A stretch of 64,000 nucleotides of DNA, from NCBI RefSeq assembly GCF_011801145.1, contig NZ_CP046172.1, positions 5,890,001-5,954,000 on the forward strand, written 5' to 3'. The notes beneath the pieces are model-generated. The model did no database searches and was not told where the DNA came from. It worked only from the letters and a program-made list of their open reading frames with translations. Source of the stretch: Nocardia arthritidis. Its GTDB lineage: Bacteria > Actinomycetota > Actinomycetes > Mycobacteriales > Mycobacteriaceae. Positions 52,964 through 61,487 of this stretch are shown piece by piece. Made by a program: the position numbers and the translations under genes. How positions within the stretch are numbered: position 1 is the stretch's first letter; each line of letters opens with the position of its first letter.

Positions 52964-53491
52964 GTGAGCTACGCCGAGCGATATCCGCTGCTGCACCGGC
53001 CGACCCATTGGGTATGGGGCAATCTCGACGTCCAATTCTCCACCGACCCACCGCCCGACGAGTTGGTCACCAACGTGCACGCGGTGTGCTTCACCGGCGC
53101 CGAGGTGGTGCTGTGCCGCGACGACCGCGACCGCTGGCTGCTGCCCGGCGGCACCCGCGAACAGCACGAATCCATCGAGGATTGCCTCGCCAGGGAACTG
53201 CTGGAGGAGGCGGGCGCCCGGCCGACGGGTCCGCCGACCTGGCTGGGCGCCCATTACGCCACCGCCAAAGACCCTGTGCCGTACCGGGATTGGCATCCGC
53301 ACCCGAACAAGGCCTGGCTGTGGGTCGCGGTCGACGTCGCGCTCACCGCGACGCCGACCAATCCGCCCGACGCCGAACAGATCGTCGAGGTGCGCGCCTT
53401 CCCGCTGGACGCGGCGCTGCGCTTCGCCCGCACCGACGGCGACTACCTACCCGAACTGGTCGCACTCGCCGCCGAACTGCACCGGCACTGA
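52964..53491 (+). CDS. Nudix hydrolase
   Basis: The 175-residue protein has a full Nudix box, GGTREQHESIEDCLARELLE followed by EAGA, matching GX5EX7REUXEEXGU, preceded by NVHAVCFTGAEVVLCRDDRD and WLLPGG. It hydrolyses a nucleoside diphosphate linked to another moiety; the specificity is not visible. The long HYATAKDPVPYRDWHPHPNK insert after the box may set the substrate. GTG start. It converges with the ATP-grasp gene 10 bp away. Confidence 0.9.
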   Translation: MSYAERYPLLHRPTHWVWGNLDVQFSTDPPPDELVTNVHAVCFTGAEVVLCRDDRDRWLLPGGTREQHESIEDCLARELLEEAGARPTGPPTWLGAHYATAKDPVPYRDWHPHPNKAWLWVAVDVALTATPTNPPDAEQIVEVRAFPLDAALRFARTDGDYLPELVALAAELHRH

Positions 53492-53501
53492 ATCGTCTTG
53501 G

Positions 53502-54473
53502 CTAGCAGACGAATTCGGTGGCCAGCTCCGCCTCCGGCGCGATGGTGCCCGACCGGGCCAGATGCGCCATCAGATACGGAATCGCCACGTCCACCGCGGA
53601 TTTCGGGCTGATCCGCGGATGCACGTTCACCTCGAAAACCACACCGCCGCTCTCCGGGGCGAGGTCGACACCGGCGAACGGCAGGCCGAGCGCCTCGGTG
53701 GCGGCAATGCCCAATTCGGCGACGCCGGGCGGCAGATCGTGCAGCGGGACGGCCGTCGACACCGCGCCGCGCGCGACATTGCACGGTGCGTCCGGGTCGA
53801 GCTGGACGTGTTCGGCCGCGCGCAGCACCCGGCCCTCCAGCACGACCACCCGGTACTGGTGGCGATGGCCTGCCGCGTCGAAATTGCCTGCGTCCCTGGA
53901 GATCAGCCAATCCTGACCGAACCGGTCGTAGAATCCGGCCACCTCGTCGAGCTGGTCGTAACTGGTGACGTGGAAGACGTCCTCACCACAGGTGCCGGTG
54001 GTGGGCCGGGCCCAGACGTCGCCGCCGAGCCGCTCGAACGCGGCGACCATGCCGCCGGGTCCGGCGTCGCGGGAGCCGACCGATTCCATCTGCCCGACAC
54101 CGGCGGCGGCGAGCCGCTCCACGGTGAGGTGCTTGTCGGTGGCGATCTGCCACGCCTCGACATCGGTGCCGAGCGAACGGGCACCGAACCGGCGCAGCTG
54201 ATGCTGGAACGGCGCGAGCCCGGCCCGCAGCTCGGGCGCGATCTCGTAGACGACGACCGCCGACGCTGTGATGGCGAGGTTTTCGGACGGCACCTCCAGG
54301 CGCAGCATGCCGTCGAGCAATCGGACCCGGCCACCGCCGCCGGTCATGAAATATCGGGCGTCGATCAGCCGCGGCGGGCGTCCGGTGAGCGATTCGGCCG
54401 CTCCCGCAAGCACGTTCCTGCTGCCTTCCGTCGAACTGTGATCGGCGACCACGACCAACTCATCGACTTCCAC
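53502..54473 (-). CDS. ATP-grasp (RimK-like) ligase
   Basis: The 323-residue protein has the ATP-grasp order: a pre-ATP-grasp part (VVVYEIAPELRAGLAPFQHQ), the central part with TDKHLTVERLAAAGV and VWARPTTGTCGEDVFHVT, and the metal-binding end LPFAGVDLAPESGGVVFEVN, VHPRIS. RimK-like enzymes join amino acids or amines to carboxylates; some make ester or amide cross-links in ribosomal peptides. The partner is unknown. The GTG at 54473 has AAGGGG 5 nt upstream. The 460 bp upstream hold no clear gene, though a 36-codon frame lies there (54592-54702). Confidence 0.8.
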   Translation of the reverse strand: MEVDELVVVADHSSTEGSRNVLAGAAESLTGRPPRLIDARYFMTGGGGRVRLLDGMLRLEVPSENLAITASAVVVYEIAPELRAGLAPFQHQLRRFGARSLGTDVEAWQIATDKHLTVERLAAAGVGQMESVGSRDAGPGGMVAAFERLGGDVWARPTTGTCGEDVFHVTSYDQLDEVAGFYDRFGQDWLISRDAGNFDAAGHRHQYRVVVLEGRVLRAAEHVQLDPDAPCNVARGAVSTAVPLHDLPPGVAELGIAATEALGLPFAGVDLAPESGGVVFEVNVHPRISPKSAVDVAIPYLMAHLARSGTIAPEAELATEFVC

Positions 54474-54933
54474 ACGAACCCCTTGTCAGCTGAGATGACG
54501 GTGATTCCGCACAGGTCGATGCGGAACCATGGCTTGGCCGTCCGGAAGAGCCGGCGGCCGAAATCGTTTTTTTCCTCGGATCGCGACGGGGTCAGCCCGC
54601 CGCGACGGTACTGCTTTCGCGCATGGCCCAGCAGACGGGCAGGACGAATTGTCGCGTCAATGCCCGGATCGGGTGGGGCACAACAGGATACGACGCAGAC
54701 ATCGGGCCGGGAACCGGCCCGGGCGCGAACGCGGAACCACTGCACTCGACGGTGCGTCCGGAATTTCCGCCCCCGCTGACCATCGACGCTGCGAGCCACC
54801 GTGCCCTGTATGCGGTCATTGCCCGGACTCCCTCCGTAACTGGGGCGAGTCCTCCCGCCGCACCGGGACTATACAGGTCGCGGCGACGTTGAGCGTCATA
54901 TCAATACGCTACGGGGTTAAGACACGGTTAACC
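54474..54933. other. 460-bp gene-poor leader region of the ATP-grasp gene
   Basis: No convincing gene. On the minus strand a 36-codon frame (54592-54702) begins MSASYPVVPHPIRALTRQFV and could encode a small peptide, but it lacks a ribosome binding site. A plus-strand frame of 89 codons (54623-54892) has lower third-position GC than real genes here. A GAGGAAAAAAACG run lies at about 54563-54576 on the minus strand. Part of the region should hold the ATP-grasp promoter. Confidence 0.4.
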
Positions 54934-56367
54934 CTAGGAACTGTGGATCTCCGCTGGCTCCAACGGGTATGGCGGCACGCCGATGCCGACGATGCGCAGA
55001 TTCCCCCACGGATCCCGTTCCTGCAGGCGGGCCGGGGTCGCGGCGCCGCCGGGAATGGTGAGAAATACTTCGGACCGACCCGGATCGGGCAAATCGGAAC
55101 TCGTAGTCGCGGATATCCGTCCGTACCAGTGGTATAGGCCGTCGGTCGGGTCCGGGTGACCGCTCAGCGCCACCTCCACCGGCAGCACCGAACCCGGTGC
55201 GTCGAGCAGCGCCGGGCCCGCGTATTCGTGCGCGGGTTCCCGGTCGGCGGGCACGGTGAGTTCGTAGTGGTTCGGGTCGAATCGACGCATGGTGCGCAGG
55301 TAGGACCCGCTGGATCCGGGCCAGGCCGTCAGGCCGCGCCCCTGCTCGTCCTGGAACCGGTCGCCCGAATTGTGAAACCCGTCCGCGGATTTCGCCCGCA
55401 TCCGCCGGTTGAATTCGTGCTGGGTCGCGGCGCGCACCTCCATCCGGGTGCTCCCGGTCAGCCGCATCCGTTCGATGCATCGGCGGATATAGCGGGCCTG
55501 CGCCTCGATCACGAAAAGGCCGGATCGGCGCCCGGCACCGCAATTCGGGCCGGTGATCAGGAAAAGATTGGGGAATCCGTGCACGGCGACGCCGAGAAAC
55601 CCTTCCGGGCCATCGCGCCACACCTGTTGAATGGTCAGCCCATTCGCGCCGACGAGATGCCGATCGGCGAATCGGTCGGTGATCCCGAATACGGTTCCGT
55701 AGACGATGGCGTCGAATTCCCGCTCCCGGCCGTCGGCGGTGGCGATACCCGATTCGGTTATCCGCATGATCGGATCCGTAACCAATTCGGCATTATCGTG
55801 TCGCGCAATCGGATCATATTTTCCGGATATCCACCGGGAGAGCCGCCGCACACCGGGGCCGTGTTCGAACAGCCTGTGCCACAACGACTTCGGTGCAGCA
55901 GGCTGGAATATCGCCACGCGCACAGCCTGTTTCGCCAGCTCCGGCAGGAATTCCAGCGCACCGCTCCCGACGACCGCCACCCGCTTGCCGACACAGTCGA
56001 TGCCGTCGTTCCAGCGCGCGGCGTGAAAGCTGGTGCCGCGGAAGGAATATCGGCCCGGAAATGCCGGAAACGCGGGCTCGAACCCCGATCCGGGCGCCAG
56101 CACGACCACTCGCGGGCGCCACAGCGAGTTTTCGGCGGTGCGCACCGACCACCGGTCCTCGGCGTCGTCGAAGTCGAGTGCGACCACCTCCGACCGGAAT
56201 CGGATATGCCGCAGGATGTCGTACTTGTCCGCCGTGCGCGGCGCGGGATCGTCGCCCTGCTCCAGGATCACGAAGTCGTCGATACCGGCCCGGCGCAGCT
56301 CGACCGCCATCCCGATACCGCCGAAACCCGCTCCGACAACCAGGATTTCGGGCTCTCCCCCGCTCAT
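54934..56367 (-). CDS. Baeyer-Villiger-type flavin monooxygenase with internal deletion and C-terminal DUF4873
   Basis: The 477-residue protein has EILVVGAGFGGIGMAVELRR with the FAD motif G12-A-G14-F-G-G17 and acidic Glu36, the fingerprint FxGxxxHxxxW at 109-119 (FRGTSFHAARW), a second Rossmann motif GKRVAVVGSGALEF, and VYGTVFGITDRFADRHLVGA. Residues 390-477 match DUF4873 (EYAGPALLDAPGSVLPVEVA, LYHWYGRIS). Between residues 36 and 48, where relatives have 50-60 residues with GGTW and YPG motifs for FAD and substrate, only about a dozen residues remain, so the enzyme is probably inactive or altered. The ATG overlaps the diiron gene's stop (ATGA). Confidence 0.85.
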   Translation of the reverse strand: MSGGEPEILVVGAGFGGIGMAVELRRAGIDDFVILEQGDDPAPRTADKYDILRHIRFRSEVVALDFDDAEDRWSVRTAENSLWRPRVVVLAPGSGFEPAFPAFPGRYSFRGTSFHAARWNDGIDCVGKRVAVVGSGALEFLPELAKQAVRVAIFQPAAPKSLWHRLFEHGPGVRRLSRWISGKYDPIARHDNAELVTDPIMRITESGIATADGREREFDAIVYGTVFGITDRFADRHLVGANGLTIQQVWRDGPEGFLGVAVHGFPNLFLITGPNCGAGRRSGLFVIEAQARYIRRCIERMRLTGSTRMEVRAATQHEFNRRMRAKSADGFHNSGDRFQDEQGRGLTAWPGSSGSYLRTMRRFDPNHYELTVPADREPAHEYAGPALLDAPGSVLPVEVALSGHPDPTDGLYHWYGRISATTSSDLPDPGRSEVFLTIPGGAATPARLQERDPWGNLRIVGIGVPPYPLEPAEIHSS

Positions 56368-57266
56368 GCCCACAGGCCCCTGCGCCGCCAGACCCACTTG
56401 CCTACCGGCCCGATCAGCCCCTGCTTGTCGAGGAACTGACCGAGGTTGGCGGCGCCGACGCCCAAGGCGCGCTTGGCGAACGGATTCTGGACGGCGATCC
56501 GGCGGGCGGCCCTGCCGTCCAGCCCGGCGCGGGTGTACATGTGCCGGTTGGTCATCAGATAGACGAACAGCGGAGCCGCAACGGCCACACAGAGTTTCGT
56601 GTACGCCAGCTCGGCCCGCGACATGGTGGGCACCCGCCGGGCCAGCGCGTCGCGGGCGAAGCCGATATGCCGCGCCTCCTCGGTGACGTGGATGCGCATG
56701 GCGCGAGATACCAAGGGCTGCAACTGCGGATCGTCGAGCGTCCGGCGCTGCAGCGCGTCGAAGATCTCCTCGCCGACCAGCGCACCGACCCAGGTCATCG
56801 AACCGCGCAGGAACAGCGGCAGCACACCGATCGCGAGCCTGCCGCCGCGGCGCGGCCAGTACGGGCGGGCCTCGATGCGATCGATCAGCTTGCCGAACAT
56901 CATCATGTGCCGGCATTCGTCACCCATTTCGGTGAGCGTGTAGTGCGAATGCCTGGTGGTCGGATCGCCGGCGAGCAGTTCGCGCAGCAGCAGGCGGTTC
57001 AGCAGATTCTCGAACCAGATGCCGATGGACAGCACGTTGGCCAGCTCCTGGCGGGACAGCTCGCGCCGCTGCTGCGGGGTCATCGCCTCCCACAGTTCGG
57101 TGCCGTACAGCGAGACCACCTCGGCGGGCAGGAACAGTTTGTCCGGATCCAGCGGCGCGTCCCAGTCCATATCGACGACCGGGTCGTACGACTTCTTCAC
57201 CGATCCGGCGAGTAGTCGCTGCGCGAAGGATTCCTGCGCGATGGTTGCGGCGGCTTCGTTGCCCAT
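56364..57266 (-). CDS. AurF-like diiron oxygenase
   Basis: The 300-residue helical protein has two ExxH diiron motifs in long helices: HYTLTEMGDECRHMMMFGKL and MRIHVTEEARHIGFARDALA, with an earlier Glu in WFENLLNRLLLRELL. It resembles the AurF/p-aminobenzoate N-oxygenase group, whose mycobacterial members act near flavin monooxygenases with DUF4873. A hydrophobic stretch near VAAPLFVYLMTNRHMYT is typical. GGAGAG lies 6 nt before the ATG. It is the first gene of a two-gene unit, probably controlled by the divergent TetR regulator. Confidence 0.88.
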   Translation of the reverse strand: MGNEAAATIAQESFAQRLLAGSVKKSYDPVVDMDWDAPLDPDKLFLPAEVVSLYGTELWEAMTPQQRRELSRQELANVLSIGIWFENLLNRLLLRELLAGDPTTRHSHYTLTEMGDECRHMMMFGKLIDRIEARPYWPRRGGRLAIGVLPLFLRGSMTWVGALVGEEIFDALQRRTLDDPQLQPLVSRAMRIHVTEEARHIGFARDALARRVPTMSRAELAYTKLCVAVAAPLFVYLMTNRHMYTRAGLDGRAARRIAVQNPFAKRALGVGAANLGQFLDKQGLIGPVGKWVWRRRGLWA

Positions 57267-57293
57267 GGCCAGCTCTCCGACTCTCGAATAACC

Positions 57294-57335
57294 GATACAA
57301 GCTGTTACAGACAGATTAGTGATACACACTGTACC
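57294..57335. promoter_or_regulatory. Direct-repeat operator between diiron oxygenase and TetR genes
   Basis: GATACAAGCTGTTAC (57294-57308) and GATACACACTGTACC (57321-57335) share GATACA-2-CTGT, 27 bp apart, each an imperfect dyad (ACA...TGT). They lie in the 100-bp divergent promoter, upstream of both starts, as expected for TetR sites. Confidence 0.5.
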
Positions 57336-57366
57336 GGTCAATAGCTGGGCGAGTATCGTGATTCCT

Positions 57367-58077
57367 GTGACCACGACCAGCGAAAAGCCCGGTACCGACG
57401 GCCGCGCCGCCCGCTGGACCGGGCACAAGGCGCGCAGGCGCGGCGAGGTCATCGACGCCGCGATCACCGCCATCGAGACCGGGGGCGTCGGGGTCTCGGT
57501 GCAGCAGATCGCCGAGCAGCTGCGGCTGCCGCGCACCGTGGTCTACCGGCATTTCGACGGCCGCCCCGATCTCGACGAGCAGATCCGCCGCCGCATCCTG
57601 GAATCGCTGCTGGCCGAGCTGATGCCGACGCTGCACCCCGGCGGCACCGTGCGCGATGCGGTGCGCGGTGCCGTCGGCACCTACGTGCGCTGGGTCGCGG
57701 AACATCCGAACCTGCATCGGTTCCTCGGAAATGCCGCGCCCCAAGGGGATTCGAACGACCCCATAGCCGGGGCCAAGGATCGCATCGGCACGCGCCTGGC
57801 CGACCTGTTCGCGGTCGCGCTCGCCCGCTCCGGCATCGATCCGGCCCGCGCCCGCCCGATGGCCTTCGGCATCATCGGCTTCGTCGACGGCGTGGTGAAC
57901 GACTGGCGCGCCGATGCCGATCCGGTGCTGACCTCCGATCAGATCGAAGGCATCCTCACCGAATCCGTACTGGCACTCTTCGAGGGCAACGCCCGCAGCC
58001 TCGGCGTACCGCTGGACCGCGACACGATCGTCGGAGACCTGCTGCGCCCCCGCGAATCGACCTACACGTCGAAGTAG
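57367..58077 (+). CDS. TetR family transcriptional regulator
   Basis: The 236-residue protein has a TetR HTH after an N-terminal 20-residue tail: [45 protein letters not shown]. The C-terminal ligand domain is helical ([40 protein letters not shown]). The GTG at 57367 lies 7 nt after TATCGT; the upstream in-frame part is promoter. It probably represses the divergent diiron/monooxygenase pair. Its last 16 bp overlap the end of glnA on the other strand. Confidence 0.9.
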   Translation: MTTTSEKPGTDGRAARWTGHKARRRGEVIDAAITAIETGGVGVSVQQIAEQLRLPRTVVYRHFDGRPDLDEQIRRRILESLLAELMPTLHPGGTVRDAVRGAVGTYVRWVAEHPNLHRFLGNAAPQGDSNDPIAGAKDRIGTRLADLFAVALARSGIDPARARPMAFGIIGFVDGVVNDWRADADPVLTSDQIEGILTESVLALFEGNARSLGVPLDRDTIVGDLLRPRESTYTSK

Positions 58078-59498
58078 AGTTCGAACTCGTAAGGGTGTGG
58101 GCGGACGTTGATTTCGGCGATTTCGGTGTCGCGCTTGAGCCGGATCCAGGTCTCGATCAGATCCTCGGTGAAGACATTGCCCTCGGTCAGGTAGTCGTGG
58201 TCGGCCTCCAGCCGGGCGATCACCGATTCCAGGCTCGCCGGGGTCTGGGTCACCTCGGCGGACTCCTCCGGGCTGAGCTCGTAGAGATCCTTGTCGATGG
58301 GCTGGGCGGGTTCGATCTTGTTCTTGATACCGTCCAGCCCGGCCATCATCATCGCCGCGAAGGACAGATACGGATTACCCGACGAATCCGGGCAGCGGAA
58401 CTCCAACCGCTTGGCCCGCGGATTCGTGCCGGTGACCGGAATGCGAACGGCCGCAGAGCGATTGCGCTGTGAGTAGACCAGGTTCACCGGCGCCTCGAAC
58501 CCGGGAACCAGCCGCTTGTAGGAATTCACGGTCGGGTTGGTGAAGGCGAGCAGCGATGACGCGTGCAGCAGCAGGCCGCCGATGTAATGCCGTGCCAGAT
58601 CGGACAATCCGGCATACCCCTGCTCGTCGTAGAACAGCGGCGAACCGTCCTTCCACAGGGATTGGTGCACGTGCATACCGGAACCGTTGTCGCCGAACAG
58701 CGGTTTGGGCATGAAGGTCACCGTCTTGCCGGACTGCCACGCGGTGTTCTTCACGATGTACTTGTACAACTGCAGATCGTCGGCGGCGGCCAGCAAGGTG
58801 TTGAAACGGTAGTTGATCTCGGCCTGCCCCGCGGTGCCGACCTCGTGATGGCCCTTCTCCAGTTCGAAACCGGCCCGCTGCAGATTGGTGCACATGCTGT
58901 CGCGCACGTCGACATCGGCGTCATAGGGCGCCACCGGGAAATAGCCGCCCTTGGGGCGCACCTTGTAGCCGCGATTCAGGGTGCCGTCCGGGTTGTACTT
59001 CGCGCCGGTGTTCCAATCCGCCGACGCCGAATCCACCTCGTAGAAGGCGCCGTTCATGGTGGTGTCGTAGCGAACCGCGTCGAAGATGTAGAACTCCGCC
59101 TCCGGGCCGAAATACGCGGTGTCGGCGACGCCGGTGCTGCGCAGGTACTCCTCGGCCTTGCGTGCGACGTTGCGCGGATCGCGACTGTAGGCCTCGCGGG
59201 TGTTCGGGTCGTGCACGAAACAATTGATGTTCAGCGTTTTCGCCTGCCGGAACGGATCGAGCTGTGCGGTGCGCAGATCCGGGAACAGCAGCATGTCGGA
59301 TTCGTGGATGGATTGGAAGCCGCGCACCGACGAGCCGTCGAAGGCGACCCCGTTGTCGACGAGATCCGGGCCGAAACCGCTGGCCGGAATCGAAAAGTGT
59401 TGCTGCACACCGGGAACGTCGCAGAAGCGGATATCGACGTATTCGACTTCCTCGGTGCTGATGTATTCGACTATCCCATCGGTGGTTGGGTTCGGCAC
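58062..59498 (-). CDS. glnA: Type I glutamine synthetase
   Basis: It makes glutamine from glutamate, ammonia and ATP; dodecamer. The 478-residue protein has the family standard length. Motifs: [51 protein letters not shown] (metal Glu), [20 protein letters not shown] (His), [20 protein letters not shown], and the adenylylation loop [14 protein letters not shown] with its Tyr, placing it in the GSI-beta class regulated by GlnE. The GTG start has GAGGAG 7 nt upstream. The region is not the usual glnA1-glnE neighbourhood, so it could be a second copy; a whole genome would be needed to tell. Confidence 0.94.
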   Translation of the reverse strand: MPNPTTDGIVEYISTEEVEYVDIRFCDVPGVQQHFSIPASGFGPDLVDNGVAFDGSSVRGFQSIHESDMLLFPDLRTAQLDPFRQAKTLNINCFVHDPNTREAYSRDPRNVARKAEEYLRSTGVADTAYFGPEAEFYIFDAVRYDTTMNGAFYEVDSASADWNTGAKYNPDGTLNRGYKVRPKGGYFPVAPYDADVDVRDSMCTNLQRAGFELEKGHHEVGTAGQAEINYRFNTLLAAADDLQLYKYIVKNTAWQSGKTVTFMPKPLFGDNGSGMHVHQSLWKDGSPLFYDEQGYAGLSDLARHYIGGLLLHASSLLAFTNPTVNSYKRLVPGFEAPVNLVYSQRNRSAAVRIPVTGTNPRAKRLEFRCPDSSGNPYLSFAAMMMAGLDGIKNKIEPAQPIDKDLYELSPEESAEVTQTPASLESVIARLEADHDYLTEGNVFTEDLIETWIRLKRDTEIAEINVRPHPYEFELYFDV

Positions 59499-59748
59499 GA
59501 TTTTCTCCTCGCTGACGCCCGGCGCTTTCCGCGGTTCGGCGAGGCGAACGAGGGTTCTGCTCGCCGCATTTCACGATACGACTCCCGACGCCCGCACCGG
59601 ATGCGAATCGTTACCCAGACCGAGCGGTACGGAATCGCACTGTCGGGCAGTCGAACCAATTCCGGTCGGCCGAATCGGGCAATCTGCCGCTACCGCGGCA
59701 CCCGCCCGTGCGGTGAGCTGAAGGATACGACCGCGACCGGAGGCCACC

Positions 59749-61341
59749 ATGACCAGATCGACACCGTCCATGCCGAGATCGGCGGCCAGAATCGCCGCCG
59801 TCTGCGTGATCTGCTGCGCCGCAGCCGGTTTCGCACGCGCGGCGGACGGGCACACCTGGTATGTCGCGGCGGCCGCCGCGCCCGGCGGAAACGGTTCGGC
59901 GGCACAGCCTTTCGATTCGCTGGCAACGGTGCAGGCGAATTCGGGACCGGGCGACACGATCGTGGTGCTCGGCGGACCCGCCCCACTCGATGGCGGGATA
60001 GCGCTGCAACCCGGCCAGCGGCTGATCGGCAGATCAACACCCGGATCCATTGCGGCGGTGACCAATTCGACCAACGCCAACGACGGTGACGCGATCCGCC
60101 TCGCCACCGGCAACGAGGTCAGCGATATCACCGTCACCGGCGCGCGGCGCGGCGGGATCTACGGCACCGACGTGGGTGTCGCGGTGTTGACCGGCAACAC
60201 CGTCACCGGCACCAACCGCGACTGTCACGACGGCTTCATCGTGCAGCCGTTCCCGCCGATGCTCGGCGTACCCTTCGGCAGAGCGCTGCCCGCCGCGCCC
60301 GATCTGGTCGGACTGAACAATGGCTGGGCGGGCATCATGATCGATTCCGGCGCGGGCGCGAGCACTCTGACACTCGAGCGGAATACGGTGCGCGACACCG
60401 CATGCGGCGACGGCATCGATGTGCGGACCAGCGGAACCGCGCGGGTGAGCGCCACCCTCACCGATAATCTGACCGAGAACATCAACGAGGGCATCGCCAA
60501 ACTCTCGGTACTCGCCGTCGGCCTGCAGAGCACCGGCGCCTCCGAACTCACCGCGACCCTGCGCGGCAACACACAACAGGGGATCGCGCTGCCCGAGCGC
60601 GATCCGCTCAACGCGCTCGCCGACGGCGAGGGCATCTTCGTCAACGCCGCCGAACGCGCGCGCATGCGAATAACCATCGACCGCAACACCTATCGGCACG
60701 GCGGCGGCCACTTCTCGGCCAACGGCCTCGAATACGTCACCAGCAATGGAACGCCGGATACCGAGGTGCGGCTCACCGACAGCGAATTCACCGACGTCCC
60801 AGGCGATATCGTGCAGAACCTCAACCTCAGCGACGAGGGCGCGCGGCATTCGCTGATCGTCGACGGGCTCACCGCCTCCGGATCGTCGTTCCCGGGCGCC
60901 GCGCTGAATCCGCTGGTGCCGGGCAATCTCGGATCCTGTTTGTTCTCGGCCAGTTTCGGCCGCGACAACCACACCGCGCTGGAGTTGCGCGACGCGCGGC
61001 TGAGCCGGTGCAGCGCGGACGGCATCGGTATCTACGCGTACTCCCCCACCGGGCCGAACCCCGCCACGCACGAGATGCGCTTCACCGTCGCCGCGACGGC
61101 GGTGTCCGATGTCGCGGTCGCGGCGCTGCATGTGCGCACGGTCGGCGATCTCGCCGCGCTGACCGGCACGGTCGAGGATTCGCGGCTGGCGGGTCCGATC
61201 GCACTCGGTCGATCGGACGGAACCCTCGGCCCCGGTTCGGTCCTCGATTTCACCGGCCGGAACTGCTTCGCCCCCGGCGTCGCGGCCGAGCTCGCCACCC
61301 CGGCGCTGCCGGTGCGCGCGGACAACTGGCCTTCCTGCTGA
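59749..61341 (+). CDS. Secreted right-handed beta-helix protein
   Basis: The 530-residue protein has an N-terminal signal peptide (SAARIAAVCVICCAAAGFAR). The mature part reads WYVAAAAAPGGNGSAAQPFD, the start of many pectate-lyase-like repeats, then successive coils with Asn/Thr/Val ladders (VSDITVTGARRGGIYGTDVG, TLTLERNTVRDTACGDGIDV, ITIDRNTYRHGGGHFSANGL). Such folds bind or cleave polysaccharides or act as surface adhesins; catalytic residues cannot be assigned. Four or more cysteines suggest disulfides. GGAGG lies 5 nt before the ATG. Confidence 0.82.
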   Translation: MTRSTPSMPRSAARIAAVCVICCAAAGFARAADGHTWYVAAAAAPGGNGSAAQPFDSLATVQANSGPGDTIVVLGGPAPLDGGIALQPGQRLIGRSTPGSIAAVTNSTNANDGDAIRLATGNEVSDITVTGARRGGIYGTDVGVAVLTGNTVTGTNRDCHDGFIVQPFPPMLGVPFGRALPAAPDLVGLNNGWAGIMIDSGAGASTLTLERNTVRDTACGDGIDVRTSGTARVSATLTDNLTENINEGIAKLSVLAVGLQSTGASELTATLRGNTQQGIALPERDPLNALADGEGIFVNAAERARMRITIDRNTYRHGGGHFSANGLEYVTSNGTPDTEVRLTDSEFTDVPGDIVQNLNLSDEGARHSLIVDGLTASGSSFPGAALNPLVPGNLGSCLFSASFGRDNHTALELRDARLSRCSADGIGIYAYSPTGPNPATHEMRFTVAATAVSDVAVAALHVRTVGDLAALTGTVEDSRLAGPIALGRSDGTLGPGSVLDFTGRNCFAPGVAAELATPALPVRADNWPSC

Positions 61342-61487
61342 ATTTTGGTCGAGTGCACAATCCGGCGCGCAACAATCTTGGCGTTTGCCGCTAGCGTGCC
61401 CGTGCCGTCATGCGTTGTGCTGATAACAGACGATGAGGTCGCCCCTGTCGTGACCTCACCCAATTTCTCGAACAAGAGGTCAGGTCC

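Noticed and set aside
54623..54892. 89-codon plus-strand frame upstream of the ATP-grasp gene
   Set aside because: Third-position GC is lower than in real genes, there is no ribosome binding site and no recognisable domain.
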